Position numbers and translations under genes: made by a program. The notes beneath the pieces are model-generated. The model was not told where the DNA came from, did no database searches, and saw nothing but the letters and a program-made list of their open reading frames with translations. From Flectonema sp. DT1601 (lineage: Eukaryota > Euglenozoa > Diplonemea > Diplonemida > Diplonemidae): a stretch of DNA of 64,000 nt. Each line of letters starts with the position of its first letter. Position 1 is the first letter of the stretch. The stretch covers positions 434,001-498,000 of the forward strand of contig OZ025807.1 of assembly GCA_964019425.1 (NCBI GenBank), written 5' to 3'. Positions 10,126 to 20,519 of this stretch are shown piece after piece.

Positions 10126-12215
10126 AGCAGATAAACAATGTTATCATTGTTTTTTTTTTATCGTTCGACTTTGTCGACTAATTTCTATTTTCCGTTTTTT
10201 TTTCTTTAAAAAATAAATAAAAAGAATTTAAAATAAAAAAAAAGAATAAACAATGTTATCATTGTTTTTTTTTATCGATCGACTATGTCGATTACTTTCT
10301 ATTTTCCGTCCTGGTCAAGACGCTAAACTGATTGTTTTTTTTTCAAAATAAAAAAAAAAATAATATTAAAAAAAAAAAATAAAAAAAAAGAATAAACAAT
10401 GTTATCATTGTTTTTTTTTATCGTTCGACTTTGTTGACTAATTTCTATTTTCCGTTTTTTTTTCTTTAAAAAATAAATAAAAAGAATTTAAAAAAAAAAA
10501 AAAAAAAAGAATAAACAATGTTATCATTGTTTTTTTTATCGATCGACTATGTCGATTACTTTCTATTTTCCGTCCTGGTCAAGACGCTAAACTGATTGTT
10601 TTTTTTTCAAAATTAATAAAAAAGAACATAAAAAAATACAAAAAAAAGAATAAACAATGTTATCATTGTTTTTTTTATCGATCGACTATGTCGATTACTT
10701 TCTATTTTCCGTCCTGGTCAAGACGCTAAACTGATTGTTTTTTTTTCAAAATAAAAAAAAAAATATTAAAAAAAAAAAATAAAAAAAAAAGAATAAACAA
10801 TGTTATCATTGTTTTTTTTTATCGTTCGACTTTGTTGACTAATTTCTATTTTCCGTTTTTTTTTTTTTTCTTTAAAAAATAAATAAAAAGAATTTAAAAA
10901 AAAAAAAAAAAAAAAGAATAAACAATGTTATCATTGTTTTTTTTATCGATCGACTATGTCGATTACTTTCTATTTTCCGTCCTGGTCAAGACGCTAAACT
11001 GATTGTTTTTTTTTTCAAAATTAATAAAAAAGAACATAAAAAAATACAAAAAAAAGAATAAACAATGTTATCATTGTTTTTTTTTATCGTTCGACTTTGT
11101 TGACTAATTTCTATTTTCCGTTTTTTTTCTTTAAAAAATAAATAAAAAGAATTTAAAATAAAAAAAAAAAAGAATAAACAATGTTATCATTGTTTTTTTT
11201 ATCGATCGACTATGTCGATTACTTTCTATTTTCCGTCCTGGTCAAGACGCTAAACTGATTGTTTTTTTTTCAAAATTAATAAAAAAGAACATAAAAAAAT
11301 ACAAAAAAAAGAATAAACAATGTTATCATTGTTTTTTTTTATCGTTCGACTTTGTCGACTAATTTCTATTTTCCGTTTTTTTTCTTTAAAAAATAAATAA
11401 AAAGAATTTAAAAAAAAAAAAAAAAAAGAATAAACAATGTTATCATTGTTTTTTTTTATCGTTCGACTTTGTTGACTAATTTCTATTTTCCGTTTTTTTT
11501 TTTTTTCTTTAAAAAATAAATAAAAAGAATTTAAAAAAAAAAAAAAAAAAAAGAATAAACAATGTTATCATTGTTTTTTTTATCGATCGACTATGTCGAT
11601 TACTTTCTATTTTCCGTCCTGGTCAAGACGCTAAACTGATTGTTTTTTTTTTCAAAATTAATAAAAAAGAATATAAAAAAATAAAAAAAAAAAGAATAAA
11701 CAATGTTATCATTGTTTTTTTTTATCGTTCGACTTTGTTGACTAATTTCTATTTTCCATTTTTTTTCTTTTTAAAAATAAATAAAAAGAATTAAAAAAAA
11801 AAAAAAAAAAAAGAATAAACAATGTTATCATTGTTTTTTTTTTATCGATCGACTATGTCGATTACTTTCTATTTTCCGTCCTGGTCAGGACGCTAAACTG
11901 ATTGTTTTTTCTTTAAAAATAAATAAAAAGAATAAAAAAAAAAAAAAAAGGAATAAACAATGTTATCATTGTTTTTTTTTTATCGATCGACTATGTCGAT
12001 TACTTACTATTTTCCGTCCTGGTCAAGACGCTAAACTGATTGTTTTTTCTTTAAAATAATTAAAAAGATTTAAAAAAAAAAAAAAAAAAAAAAAAAGAAT
12101 AAACAATGTTATCATTGTTTTTTTTTCTATCGATCAACTATGTCGATTAATTTCTATTTTCCGTCCTGATCGAGACGCTAAACTGACTGTTTCCTTTTTT
12201 TAAATAATAAATAAG

Positions 12216-12240
<25 letters not shown>
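10126..12240 (+). repeat. Satellite A array, about 15 units
   Basis: Tandem units begin AATAAACAATGTTATCATTG and alternate between about 118 bp (short) and about 140 bp (long, with an extra CCTGGTCAAGACGCTAAACT). The motif starts near 10248, 10392, 10510, 10649, 10792, 10918, 11058, 11172, 11310, 11428, 11552, 11696, 11814, 11954 and 12107. Each unit has two or three short hairpins (AAACAATG/CATTGTTT, ATCGAC/GTCGAT, GTCCTG/CAGGAC) between A and T runs. Confidence 0.95.
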
Positions 12241-12246
<6 letters not shown>

Positions 12247-12418
12247 ATCTCCCTGCTATCCCTCATATCCCCACAATAATATTATACCTTTTCATTTTCT
12301 CTTTCCTTTTCTGGTCTTTTTTTTTTCTTTTTTTTCCTTTTTCATACAACGTTTTTTATTTATATATATATATTTTTTTTTTTTTTTCATGTTTGATTAT
12401 TTCCTCTTCATATTTTTT

Positions 12419-12450
<32 letters not shown>

Positions 12451-12642
12451 CTCTGCCTCTCTCTTAATTCTGTTCGTTTCTTTGAAACGAAAATTCATTT
12501 GAATATTATTCCTTGGTCAGCAACCATCATTGTCGCCCTTTGGGCCTGTTAAAAAAAAATAAAAAAAAAAAGAAAGTTTACATCGGGAATAGGGCAGGAG
12601 CCAAAAGCTCCCAGTCCGTTACTTCCCACTTTATCGAAATTC
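12241..12642 (+). mobile_element. LINE 3-prime terminal module
   Basis: Follows satellite A and ends at CCCACTTTATCGAAATTC. It has a pyrimidine-rich stretch, a perfect hairpin TTCGTTTCTTTGAAACGAA (12473-12491) and a GGAGC/GCTCC hairpin near 12600. The same module with the same end closes copies at 40470 and about 58750 (plus) and 26771, 37075 and 49129 (minus). I read it as the 3-prime terminus of the LINE. Confidence 0.75.
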
Positions 12643-13446
12643 AGCTCCCTTTGTTTTTTTTTTTTTTTTTTTTTTTTATTTCAAACAGGACAGCAGGGGG
12701 AAAGTTTGTTTCGTACCCCCCGGGTGCTTAGCGTCACCCTCCATGAGATGCTTGCGCAGGGAGAGCCAAGGGTCGAGAACCCTGGAGATTACCTTTGTTT
12801 CTTTTTGTGACTGGATTGCAGTGGCGCAACCCATCACCCCACCTGTTGGTATCTTTTTATTTTTTTTATTTAAAGAAAAAAGCAGGCTAAGTCGCCTGAG
12901 CTGGCATCGCCAGAATATTTAACTTCACATGGCAATGTCAGCTCGTGAAGGGATCCAGTTGGATCAAAGGTTTTCTCCCCCCCACTCTATTTATCGTCAT
13001 TGGTGCGCACCTTCGAACAGGAAGGCCAACACTGACGGAATTTTTTACTTCTCTTCCCAGGGTTGAACCTTGGGAAAAAAACAAACAATAAACACAGTGT
13101 AGACAAACACCCGCCGGACATCTGCAGAGCAGCGATCGATGTCGATGTCTTCGTTGTCGAACTTCCTGGCGTTTATGTTTTTGTTTTTAACAACAACACA
13201 ACACCAACTAACAGGTTTGTCTCATTGCCCGTTCTTTCTTGTTCCCCTTTGCCGCCGGAAGAACGAAGGTCGACGGAGGTCCGAAGCATTGCTTGCGATG
13301 ATGTTCCGGTATGTGTTGCGTCTCTGTTATTTGTTTGTTTCAACTCAATTGGTTCATCTCAGGTTTTAGAAGTCTTCGTCCTGTTCGATGGGAAGGGCCT
13401 GAACCAAAAGTTCACTGCCCCTATTCCTCTCCCAAATTTCTTATTT
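12643..13446 (+). repeat. Partial 1,283-bp repeat unit
   Basis: Matches about 800 bp of the unit tandemly repeated at 20520-26326, from the CCCTTTG poly-T stretch to CTCCCAAATTTCTTA. The open frame at 13063-13485 is the same one seen in each tandem unit and has no protein-like features. Confidence 0.85.
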
Positions 13447-13448
13447 AA

Positions 13449-13600
13449 AAAAAAAAAAAAAAGATTAACGATCAAGCTGAGCTGATCTTGTTTTTATTAA
13501 AATAAGGGGAGCGGGAGGGATGGAAAGAATAAAGGAAAAAAAAAAAAAAAAAAAGTCGATCAATTAGATCTGATCGTCGAGAAGAAGAAAACAATTATTT
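13449..13600 (-). repeat. Satellite B fragment
   Basis: Part of one satellite B unit (AACGATCAAGCTGAGCTGAT ... GTCGAGAAGAAGAAAACAAT) joined to the LINE coding region at about 13600. It is inverted relative to the satellite B that follows the same LINE at 18116. Confidence 0.85.
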
Positions 13601-16600
13601 AGTTGGGGCTTAGCATTTGTAACAATGCTCCCAAAGCCCAACTCCGATGGGAAAGACATCTCGAAAACGAGACCGATAGCTGTGGGCAACTGCGACGGGA
13701 AAATTTTTAATACGGTTATTCAGGAAGCCGTCGCAAACCACACTCTTTCTAAATTTAATTTTCAAAAAGGCTTTAGGAAAGGTGTCTCTGGGTGTATCGA
13801 ACATGCCACGATCACCTCAGAGATTTTTAAAGAAGTGAAAGCTCTCCGGAAAAACCTAACAATTGTCTGGGTGGATTTGGCAGATGCTTTCGGCTCAGTC
13901 AAACATCAATTAATTTTCTTTGCTTTAAAATATTTCGGAATTCACGAAAGAATAATCGGTTTCTATAAAAGGTATTATTCCTCCATGCGCGTCCAAATCA
14001 GAGTTGGAGAAGGCCTGACGCCCACTATCCCTTTTGAAGTTGGTGTCTTTCAAGGCTGCGTTTCCTCCCCAACCCTTTTTAATTTGGTATTCCAACTACT
14101 GCTCTTTTCCTTAGCAGTTCATCAACAGGAAGCCTACGAGTTTAACAATAAATCCCTCCAACTATTAGTTGCAGCTTTTGCTGATGATTTACAACTTACC
14201 ACGTCATCAAAGGCGGGGGCAAAATTGCTAATCAAGTCGCTCGAACAGTTTCTTTCCTGGTCTCGTGGTATGAAAGCGAAACCCCAGAAATGCATTGCCC
14301 ACAGCTTTGTACAAGGGAAACCAGCTAACCCGGACCTGAAGATTAACAATGTTCCGATTACGAATCTCCAGGAAGCTGGAGAGTTCAAATACCTCGGGCG
14401 TTGGTTTGAGCCGAACGCCAAAGAACAGAAACTGCGAGAGCGCCTGACCACTTTTACCAGGAATTTTTTAAAAAAAGTCGACGCCATGCCACTATATGGG
14501 TCTCAGAAGGCTTGGTCTGTCCAACACTTGTTATTGTCAAGGTTAACATGGAGTTTAATGATCCATGACTTATCTCTCCCTTTTGCCAAAAAAATGGACA
14601 AAATTATTAAACCTTTTTTGAAGAAATGGTGGGGATTTGTCCGCTCTGCGAACACAGTCATCCTTTTTACCGGTTCAAAGAACACTGTTGGTCTCAGACA
14701 CAAAAGAGTTGAGACGCTATATAAACAAGCGCAATCAATTAAACTAGACATCCTCAGATCCTCACAGGACTCTGACATGCACGGTGTCTACAATGTTATT
14801 ATGGAGAAATCGTCCAATTGGTCGAAAAAGTTTTCAGCTTCTGCTGAGTGGGAGCGCCTTATTAAGTTTTTTTCTTACCGTTCTCTCGCGAAGCAATCAG
14901 CTGGTCTTGGTCACCGATTGCGCGATCTACGTACTACTCGCCCCGATCTCCTTAAGCGTTTTGAAGTGGAAGCCACAGATGAACTACTGAACTCTTTGAA
15001 TAAATTACAAGTCCAAGGTCAGTGGAAGGAGTGGTCTAAATGTATGATAAACGACTTCACCTGGAATAAGGTACTTAGGGAGGGAAATCCTGCCTATATC
15101 TCATTTCAACTGAAAGCGGTTACAAACACCCTCCCCTCACAAGATAATTTAAAGAGGTGGAACATCACCAATGTGGACCAAAATTGTGTTTTGTGTGGCA
15201 AAGTGAATCCTACCCTCAGGCATGTCTTAACAGGCTGTCCTGTCTCTTTAACACAAGGGAGGTTCACGTGGCGTCACGACAGCGTTCTAAAACGCATTGT
15301 TATCTTCTTGGAAGAGTTGATAATAAAAGCCAACAAAAGAAAAGAAAACCTCCCGCCTCCCTCTCAAACTTTTTTAAAAACAGGGGAAAATAAACCCCTA
15401 GAAAGAATTTCTAAAGAGACAGGCGAACTCTCACTAGCGAATGATTGGGTCATCCTCGACGATGTCGGTGATAACCGCCTAATTGTTCCTCTTGAAGTGT
15501 GCCATGTCTCGTCCTCTCTAAGACCAGACATTTTTATTTATTCTTTTTTTGCGAAAAGAGCACTGATTCTGGAGCTGACGTGTCCAAATGAAGATCGTTT
15601 CGAAACCTCTCATGTCTTAAAGGAAAAGAAATACCTAAAGCTAAGAGACTCGATCATCGCTAATGGCTTCGACTGTAACATTTTTACTATTGAAGTTGGC
15701 GTACGAGGAAACATCTGCATGGACCAGCTGAACATCTGGACACGTCACATCGGTTCACCTTTAGCACCAACAAAAGCTTTATTTTGTGAATGCACCAGAA
15801 TCGCCAGACAGTGCTCATATGTTCTGTTCCAGACGAGGAACCTCCCCACGTGGCATTCAAGACCACTAATGCGCAGCATTAAAGAAGAACCTGCCACCGC
15901 AAGTTTTATAAAAGATGGTAAAGAAATCTTCCCTGTGGAAGAAGTCAAAATCCACAAAGTAACAAAACTGAAAACGATCGAAAAGCTCACCATTGAAAGA
16001 TCGTGGCTTGAGAAATGTTTTATCTGGCAAACTTGTTACGCATCGGCTCTTTCTATTCTACTCATTGCCAATGGTTCTTCTTCCTCCCCGGCCCCTTCTT
16101 TTTTGTTAGATGAGGATGAGCTCACTGGACTCTCCTTGTCATTCTCTTCTATTTCTTCCATCTCTCTCCAGAATTCCCCACCTGAACTCATGTCAACGGG
16201 ATCGCAAACACTTCCTGCTGATTTCGCTATAGTGATAAGAAGTCAATCTGACATGGGTTCCCAAACCCCCTTGTACAATAAAAAAGAAGGAAGATTAAGG
16301 CTGAAACTTTCCTTGAAATGCCAGATTTTAGAAAACGAACTAGAACAAATGAAAGAACGAATGTTTTATGTTCTATTTTTATTTTACTTTAATGCGATGT
16401 CAGCCTCCCTTGAGAATGACAAGCAGCTACTGAATGGATTGTCTATTGAGAACAAAGCATCCAAACAACGGGCCGCCGAGAGTGTATCTCACAGCCCACT
16501 CCCTTTAAATCTATCCGCACCCCCATCTGTCTTTAACGTAGAAACGGAACAGAAAAAACGTGAACTATTGGAAAAAGAGAATCAACACCTGATCGCTGAA

Positions 16601-17533
16601 TGTGATTTAGTGAAAAGTTCTCTTCTCTCATTAGTTCAAAGAACTAACTCTCTGGAGGAAAAAAGGACGAGCGAGCTGGCGCGACAATCACAAAGAGCGG
16701 ACCACGCTGAAATGTTTTATTTCAACTTACAACAAAGGTTCATTCTATTAAACAATGAATTAGAATCTAAGTGTAGGGATGAAACTGGAACAAAAATTCA
16801 ACTCTATTTGTCTCAACAAGAGGTCGCAACATTGCGTGCTGGCCCTCAACTGTCCCATTTTTCCCAACAATTTTCCCCAACACCCCCTTTTTTATTCGAA
16901 TCAACGTCCACGGTAAAGAATTATCGACTCCTTCTCATCGCAACAACCTATTACTCCTGGACTCCCAAACCCCGTCTTTCCTTTTTTTTTAAACCTCATT
17001 CTCCATTGATCACGTTCCCTTCTGAACTGTCTCAAAGTAGACTACTGGTATCGTCTTCTGCTCAAACGGAACAAGAAAAAGACAGTGCGGCGACCTCATC
17101 GACGGAAGATTCACCTATTGCGAGGCAATGGTCCGAAGGTAGACTCGATTTACTGGACAACTACTGTCAAGCGGTAAGTGACTCTCTCCAGACAAATGAG
17201 AAAGTGGCGCTGCTCTCGGAAAAACTAGTGGAAGAGCAACGTCGATGCTCCGAGTTGAGCTATCAACAGAAGACTATCCATAAAGAACAACTGGATCATT
17301 CCATGTTGTTGATGGAGATGGCCAGTGAGCTCTCTGAGCAACTCTATTTGGCAAAAGACCAAAACAGAGCTCTCAAATTTCAGTTACAAACATGGGCAAA
17401 TGGTTTTAACCCACCCGAAAAGGAAGCGCAAGAAGAAAATGAGACCCCAAAGCGTCCGAGGGAGCGCCTATCACAAAAAAAGCGAACTCCACCCTCAACG
17501 AATCCTCATGATCGCAAGAATCTTTTTAGATGA
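13601..17533 (+). CDS. Non-LTR retrotransposon protein: RT, CCHC, RLE and coiled-coil tail
   Basis: A single frame of 1,302 codons from ATG at 13625; the frame is open back to a stop at 13571, in satellite DNA, so the true N-terminus is missing. RT signatures: RPIAVGNCDGKIF, motif A VDLADAFGSVKH (about residue 83), motif B FQGCVSSPTLF (about 141) and motif C AFADDLQL (about 184). A CCHC finger CVLCGKVNPTLRHVLTGC (about 520) and an RPD-x14-E endonuclease motif (R633, P634, D635, E650, then a Lys-rich KEKKY) mark the restriction-like endonuclease LINE group (R2, CRE, NeSL and kin). Beyond about residue 740 lies a tail of some 550 residues, mostly Ser-rich and coiled coil, not usual for that group. 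The end (PHDRKNLFR) differs from the copy at 60775, which reads HDRRRIFLDDDC: a 2-bp deletion shifts the last codons here. Confidence 0.85.
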   Translation, partial: SWGLAFVTMLPKPNSDGKDISKTRPIAVGNCDGKIFNTVIQEAVANHTLSKFNFQKGFRKGVSGCIEHATITSEIFKEVKALRKNLTIVWVDLADAFGSVKHQLIFFALKYFGIHERIIGFYKRYYSSMRVQIRVGEGLTPTIPFEVGVFQGCVSSPTLFNLVFQLLLFSLAVHQQEAYEFNNKSLQLLVAAFADDLQLTTSSKAGAKLLIKSLEQFLSWSRGMKAKPQKCIAHSFVQGKPANPDLKINNVPITNLQEAGEFKYLGRWFEPNAKEQKLRERLTTFTRNFLKKVDAMPLYGSQKAWSVQHLLLSRLTWSLMIHDLSLPFAKKMDKIIKPFLKKWWGFVRSANTVILFTGSKNTVGLRHKRVETLYKQAQSIKLDILRSSQDSDMHGVYNVIMEKSSNWSKKFSASAEWERLIKFFSYRSLAKQSAGLGHRLRDLRTTRPDLLKRFEVEATDELLNSLNKLQVQGQWKEWSKCMINDFTWNKVLREGNPAYISFQLKAVTNTLPSQDNLKRWNITNVDQNCVLCGKVNPTLRHVLTGCPVSLTQGRFTWRHDSVLKRIVIFLEELIIKANKRKENLPPPSQTFLKTGENKPLERISKETGELSLANDWVILDDVGDNRLIVPLEVCHVSSSLRPDIFIYSFFAKRALILELTCPNEDRFETSHVLKEKKYLKLRDSIIANGFDCNIFTIEVGVRGNICMDQLNIWTRHIGSPLAPTKALFCECTRIARQCSYVLFQTRNLPTWHSRPLMRSIKEEPATASFIKDGKEIFPVEEVKIHKVTKLKTIEKLTIERSWLEKCFIWQTCYASALSILLIANGSSSSPAPSFLLDEDELTGLSLSFSSISSISLQNSPPELMSTGSQTLPADFAIVIRSQSDMGSQTPLYNKKEGRLRLKLSLKCQILENELEQMKERMFYVLFLFYFNAMSASLENDKQLLNGLSIENKASKQRAAESVSHSPLPLNLSAPPSVFNVETEQKKRELLEKENQHLIAECDLVKSSLLSLVQRTNSLEEKRTSELARQSQRADHAEMFYFNLQQRFILLNNELESKCRDETGTKIQLYLSQQEVATLRAGPQLSHFSQQFSPTPPFLFESTSTVKNYRLLLIATTYYSWTPKPRLSFFFKPHSPLITFPSELSQSRLLVSSSAQTEQEKDSAATSSTEDSPIARQWSEGRLDLLDNYCQAVSDSLQTNEKVALLSEKLVEEQRRCSELSYQQKTIHKEQLDHSMLLMEMASELSEQLYLAKDQNRALKFQLQTWANGFNPPEKEAQEENETPKRPRERLSQKKRTPPSTNPHDRKNLFR

Positions 17534-18023
17534 CGATTGCTAAGTTCTAGTTTCTATTAGTATTAAATTATTTGTATTATTTTGTCGATATGTTTATGTC
17601 TGTCCGATCATAACGTCAATCAGATTAATTGTTAATTGTAATTGGTTTGAGCGCTTATCAAAAAAAAAAAAAAGCGAACTCCAACCTCAACGAACTTTCA
17701 TGATCGCAGAAGAATCTTTTTAGATGACGATTGCTAAGTTCTAGTTTCTATTAGTATTTATTTATTTGTATTATTTTGTCGATATGTTTATGTCCGTCAG
17801 ATCATAACGTTAATCAGATTAATTGTCAACTGTTAATTGTAAATGGTCTAAACCCCAATCCAAGTTCCCAAGGCTTGGCATAGATTTGAGTGACGCCTTA
17901 CTGGCCTCCTCATCCTCTATGAGTGGTGAGGGGGCCAGCAATGGTTTTTTTTTTTTTTCTCTTATTTCTTTTTTTCTTTTTCTTTTACTCTAATATGAAA
18001 TATTTTTGAACAAAATGTGATTA

Positions 18024-18055
<32 letters not shown>

Positions 18056-18115
18056 TGTAAATGAATAATAAAAAAAAAAAAAAAAAAAACATGCCTTGGG
18101 AATACAACCAAAGCC
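17534..18115 (+). mobile_element. 3-prime UTR of the main LINE copy
   Basis: The end of the coding region and the first UTR bases occur twice in tandem (17500-17660 and 17676-17830, both with GATGACGATTGCTAAGTTCT). The copy at 60530-60840 has the same duplication. Then comes a conserved block (AAGGCTTGGCATAGATTTGA to GGGGCCAGCAATGG), long T and A runs, and CATGCCTTGGGAATACAACC leading into satellite B. The block recurs at 35455-35570, 53640-53760 and 60370-60480. Confidence 0.8.
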
Positions 18116-18556
18116 CCAATTAATCGGTCCTTTCTTTTTTCCTTCTTGTCAAGTGATCGCTCCACTCGTCGATCACCAAAACCGATTGTATTTATATCAG
18201 TTCTTTTCTCAACGATCGGCTATACCGATCATTTTTTTAAAAATAATTGTTTTCTTCTTCTCGACGATCAGATCCAATTGATCGACCTTTTCTTTTTTTT
18301 TCCTTTATTCCTTCCATCCCTCCCGCTCCCCTTATTTTAATAAAAACAAGATCAGCTCAGCTTGATCGTTAAACTTTTTTTATTTATTTATTTTTTTTTT
18401 TTTTATTTAAACTGATTGTATTTATATCTGGTTATTTTTCTCAACGATCGGCTATGCCGATCGACCTTTAAAATAATTGTCTTCTTCTTCTCGACGACCA
18501 GATCCAATTGATCGACCTTTTCTTTTTTTTTCCTTTATTCCTTCCATCCCTCCCGC
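18116..18556 (+). repeat. Satellite B, two units
   Basis: Reverse orientation to 34561-35290. It carries the hairpins CGATCGGCTATACCGATC and CGATCGGCTATGCCGATCG and the outer GTGATCG/CGATCAC pair near the first unit. It is cut at 18556 where a 470-bp repeat begins. Confidence 0.9.
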
Positions 18557-18996
18557 CATACTTGTGCAAAAAGCTAAAGCTAAAGCTAAGCTTTTTAGAG
18601 CTAAGCTAAAGCTATTTAGCTTTTTTTAGCTTTTTTTAGCTTTTTTTTAGCTTTTTTGAAAAAAAATTTTCAAACAAAAAATACCTCATTTTTGGACATT
18701 TTTGGTATTTTTTTGGAATTTTTTTAGAAAAAAAATGGAAAGTTGTTGAAAATAAAGCAGTGGAAAATTGAGAAACTGGCACTGTAGGCACTGAAAGCAT
18801 TTTTTTTGAATTTTTTGAAAAAAAAATTATTCTCTCAGAATGTAAAAAAAAAAAAAAAAAATTACTTGAAGGGGAGTAAAAAAAATTTTTTTTAATTAAA
18901 AAAGCTAGTAACCAGTCTTGTTTGGGTTTTTTTGGGGTCTTTTGGTATATTAGCAGCTAAATCTGTGAACAGAGCAAGGATATAAGGTAAGAGGTG
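18557..18996 (+). repeat. 470-bp repeat, 3-prime truncated
   Basis: From CATACTTGTGC to GTAAGAGGTG, then joined to an FB arm inside what would be the intron-like segment. Confidence 0.85.
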
Positions 18997-19377
18997 TCAG
19001 GACATCCAAGCACTGCTGGATAGTTGCTGAATGCAGGGCCTGCCTGTGGCATTATAATAACAGGCTAAGTCATTTGTAGTTCATAGTTTACCTTTGATTT
19101 TATAACTTCACATAGGGTACTATGAACGATGAGAGATCCAGTGGGATCACTCAGGGTCTAGTAGAGACCACCAATGTTGTGCGTTGATAGGCAAGGTGAC
19201 CAACCTTGACATTCTTTCTTTTCTCTCCTGTTGTGACAAACACAAAATACACACACAGCTTACAGTGTGTTCTTTGTGTATGTTTTCTTCAGGTGTGAGT
19301 AGTTTTTTTGTTCTTGCTCTTCAGGGAGGGCCTTAGCCAAAAGCTAACAGTCCAAATCTCACCTGGAAATTCAACTC
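18997..19377 (+). repeat. FB inverted-repeat arm, copy c
   Basis: Starts at TCAGGACATCC and ends at CACCTGGAAATTCAACTC. It is the exact mirror of the inner end of copy d at 19938, so c and d form an inverted pair around 19378-19937. Confidence 0.85.
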
Positions 19378-19524
19378 AAAAAGCTAGTAACCAGTCTTGT
19401 TTGGGTTTTTTTGGGGTCTTTTGGTATATTAGCAGCTAAATCTGTGAACAGAGCAAGGATATAAGGTAAGAGGTGTCAAAACTGCATAAATCCAAATTTC
19501 CCCTCCTTAATTTACCCCCCCCAG
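19378..19524 (+). repeat. 3-prime part of a 470-bp repeat
   Basis: AAAAAGCTAGTAACCAGTC to CCCCCCCCAG, followed by GTTCTTA exactly as after the third tandem unit at 8297. Confidence 0.85.
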
Positions 19525-19937
19525 GTTCTTAAAAAATGTCTTACAAAGTTCCCTGTCAAACTACAGTAACTTAACCTGTTGCAATGTGTTTTTTTTCTCC
19601 TTTCAGATCCATCTCCTACAATGAATGCTCTTGAAACTCCACTTGAGGCTGCTGAGCTGCAGCAACTTGCATGTGACTTGCAAGTCGATGATCGAATCGT
19701 TCTGCGATTCAAGAAAGAGGCAGCGAAGAAGATAGTGGAATGGAGAGGCTATGTGCAAGTAGCCCGAGGATCAGGTGATAACAGGCATGTTGGTATCATG
19801 TATCGCCAAGATCCTGCCACTATCCTTCGATTTCCACCCTCTGATGCTGATTTGGCATCAAATCCCTATCATTCAGTCACAGTGTACAGGGGGAATCTCT
19901 CTCACTTTCGACATCTTAGTCACTCAGCTAAGAAACT
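19525..19937 (+). CDS. Small ORF between inverted arms
   Basis: The frame runs from ATG at 19621 to TGA at 19942-19944, 107 residues, and overlaps the inner end of arm d by a few bases. A good acceptor (TTTTTTTTCTCCTTTCAG) ends at 19606, 15 nt before the ATG. The product begins MNALETPLEAAELQQLA and includes DRIVLRFKKEAAKKIVEWRG and YVQVARGSGDNRHVGIMY. It reads as a real globular protein with mixed strand and helix, but I do not recognise the family. Its position between the two FB arms mirrors that of the ORF at 4903-5677, so it may be cargo of the element or a captured exon. Confidence 0.5.
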
Positions 19938-20468
19938 GAGTTGAATTTCCAGGTGAGATTTGGACTGTTAGCTTTTGGCTAAGGCCCTCCCTGAAGAGCA
20001 AGAACAAAAAAACTACTCACACCTGAAGAAAACATACACAAAGAACACACTGTAAGCTGTGTGTGTATTTTGTGTTTGTCACAACAGGAGAGAAAAGAAA
20101 GAATGTCAAGGTTGGTCACCTTGCCTATCAACGCACAACATTGGTGGTCTCTACTAGACCCTGAGTGATCCCACTGGATCTCTCATCGTTCATAGTACCT
20201 ATGTGAAGTTATAAAATCTAAGGTAAACTATGAACTACAAATGACTTAGCCTGTTATTATAATGCCACAGGCAGGCCCTGCATTCAGCAACTATCCAGCA
20301 GTGCTTGGATGTCCTGATTTTCTTCTAAAAAAAAGAAAGAAAAACAAAACTGTAGCTGGGATCACTCAGGATCAACAGACTACCAATGCTACCTGTTGTA
20401 CTTGCTCACTATGGGGGGTGATGCCAAACACCCAGAAGTACTAAACTGCTTTCCTTCTTGCTGCCCAG
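19938..20468 (-). repeat. FB inverted-repeat arm, copy d
   Basis: GAGTTGAATTTCCAGGTGAG to TTCCTTCTTGCTGCCCAG, reverse orientation of copy c and slightly longer. The ends look like a splice donor and a pyrimidine-rich acceptor when read on the plus strand. Confidence 0.85.
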
Positions 20469-20519
20469 AGGTAGTGGGGATGTAGAAAACTTAGTTGGAA
20501 ACTGGCAAAAGGAGCAGTC

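Noticed and set aside
10126-12240. Bacterial-type terminators (hairpin plus T run)
   Set aside because: The hairpins look terminator-like, but the context is a eukaryotic tandem satellite.
14503-14990. Overlapping frames inside the LINE
   Set aside because: Other-frame shadows of the RT protein.
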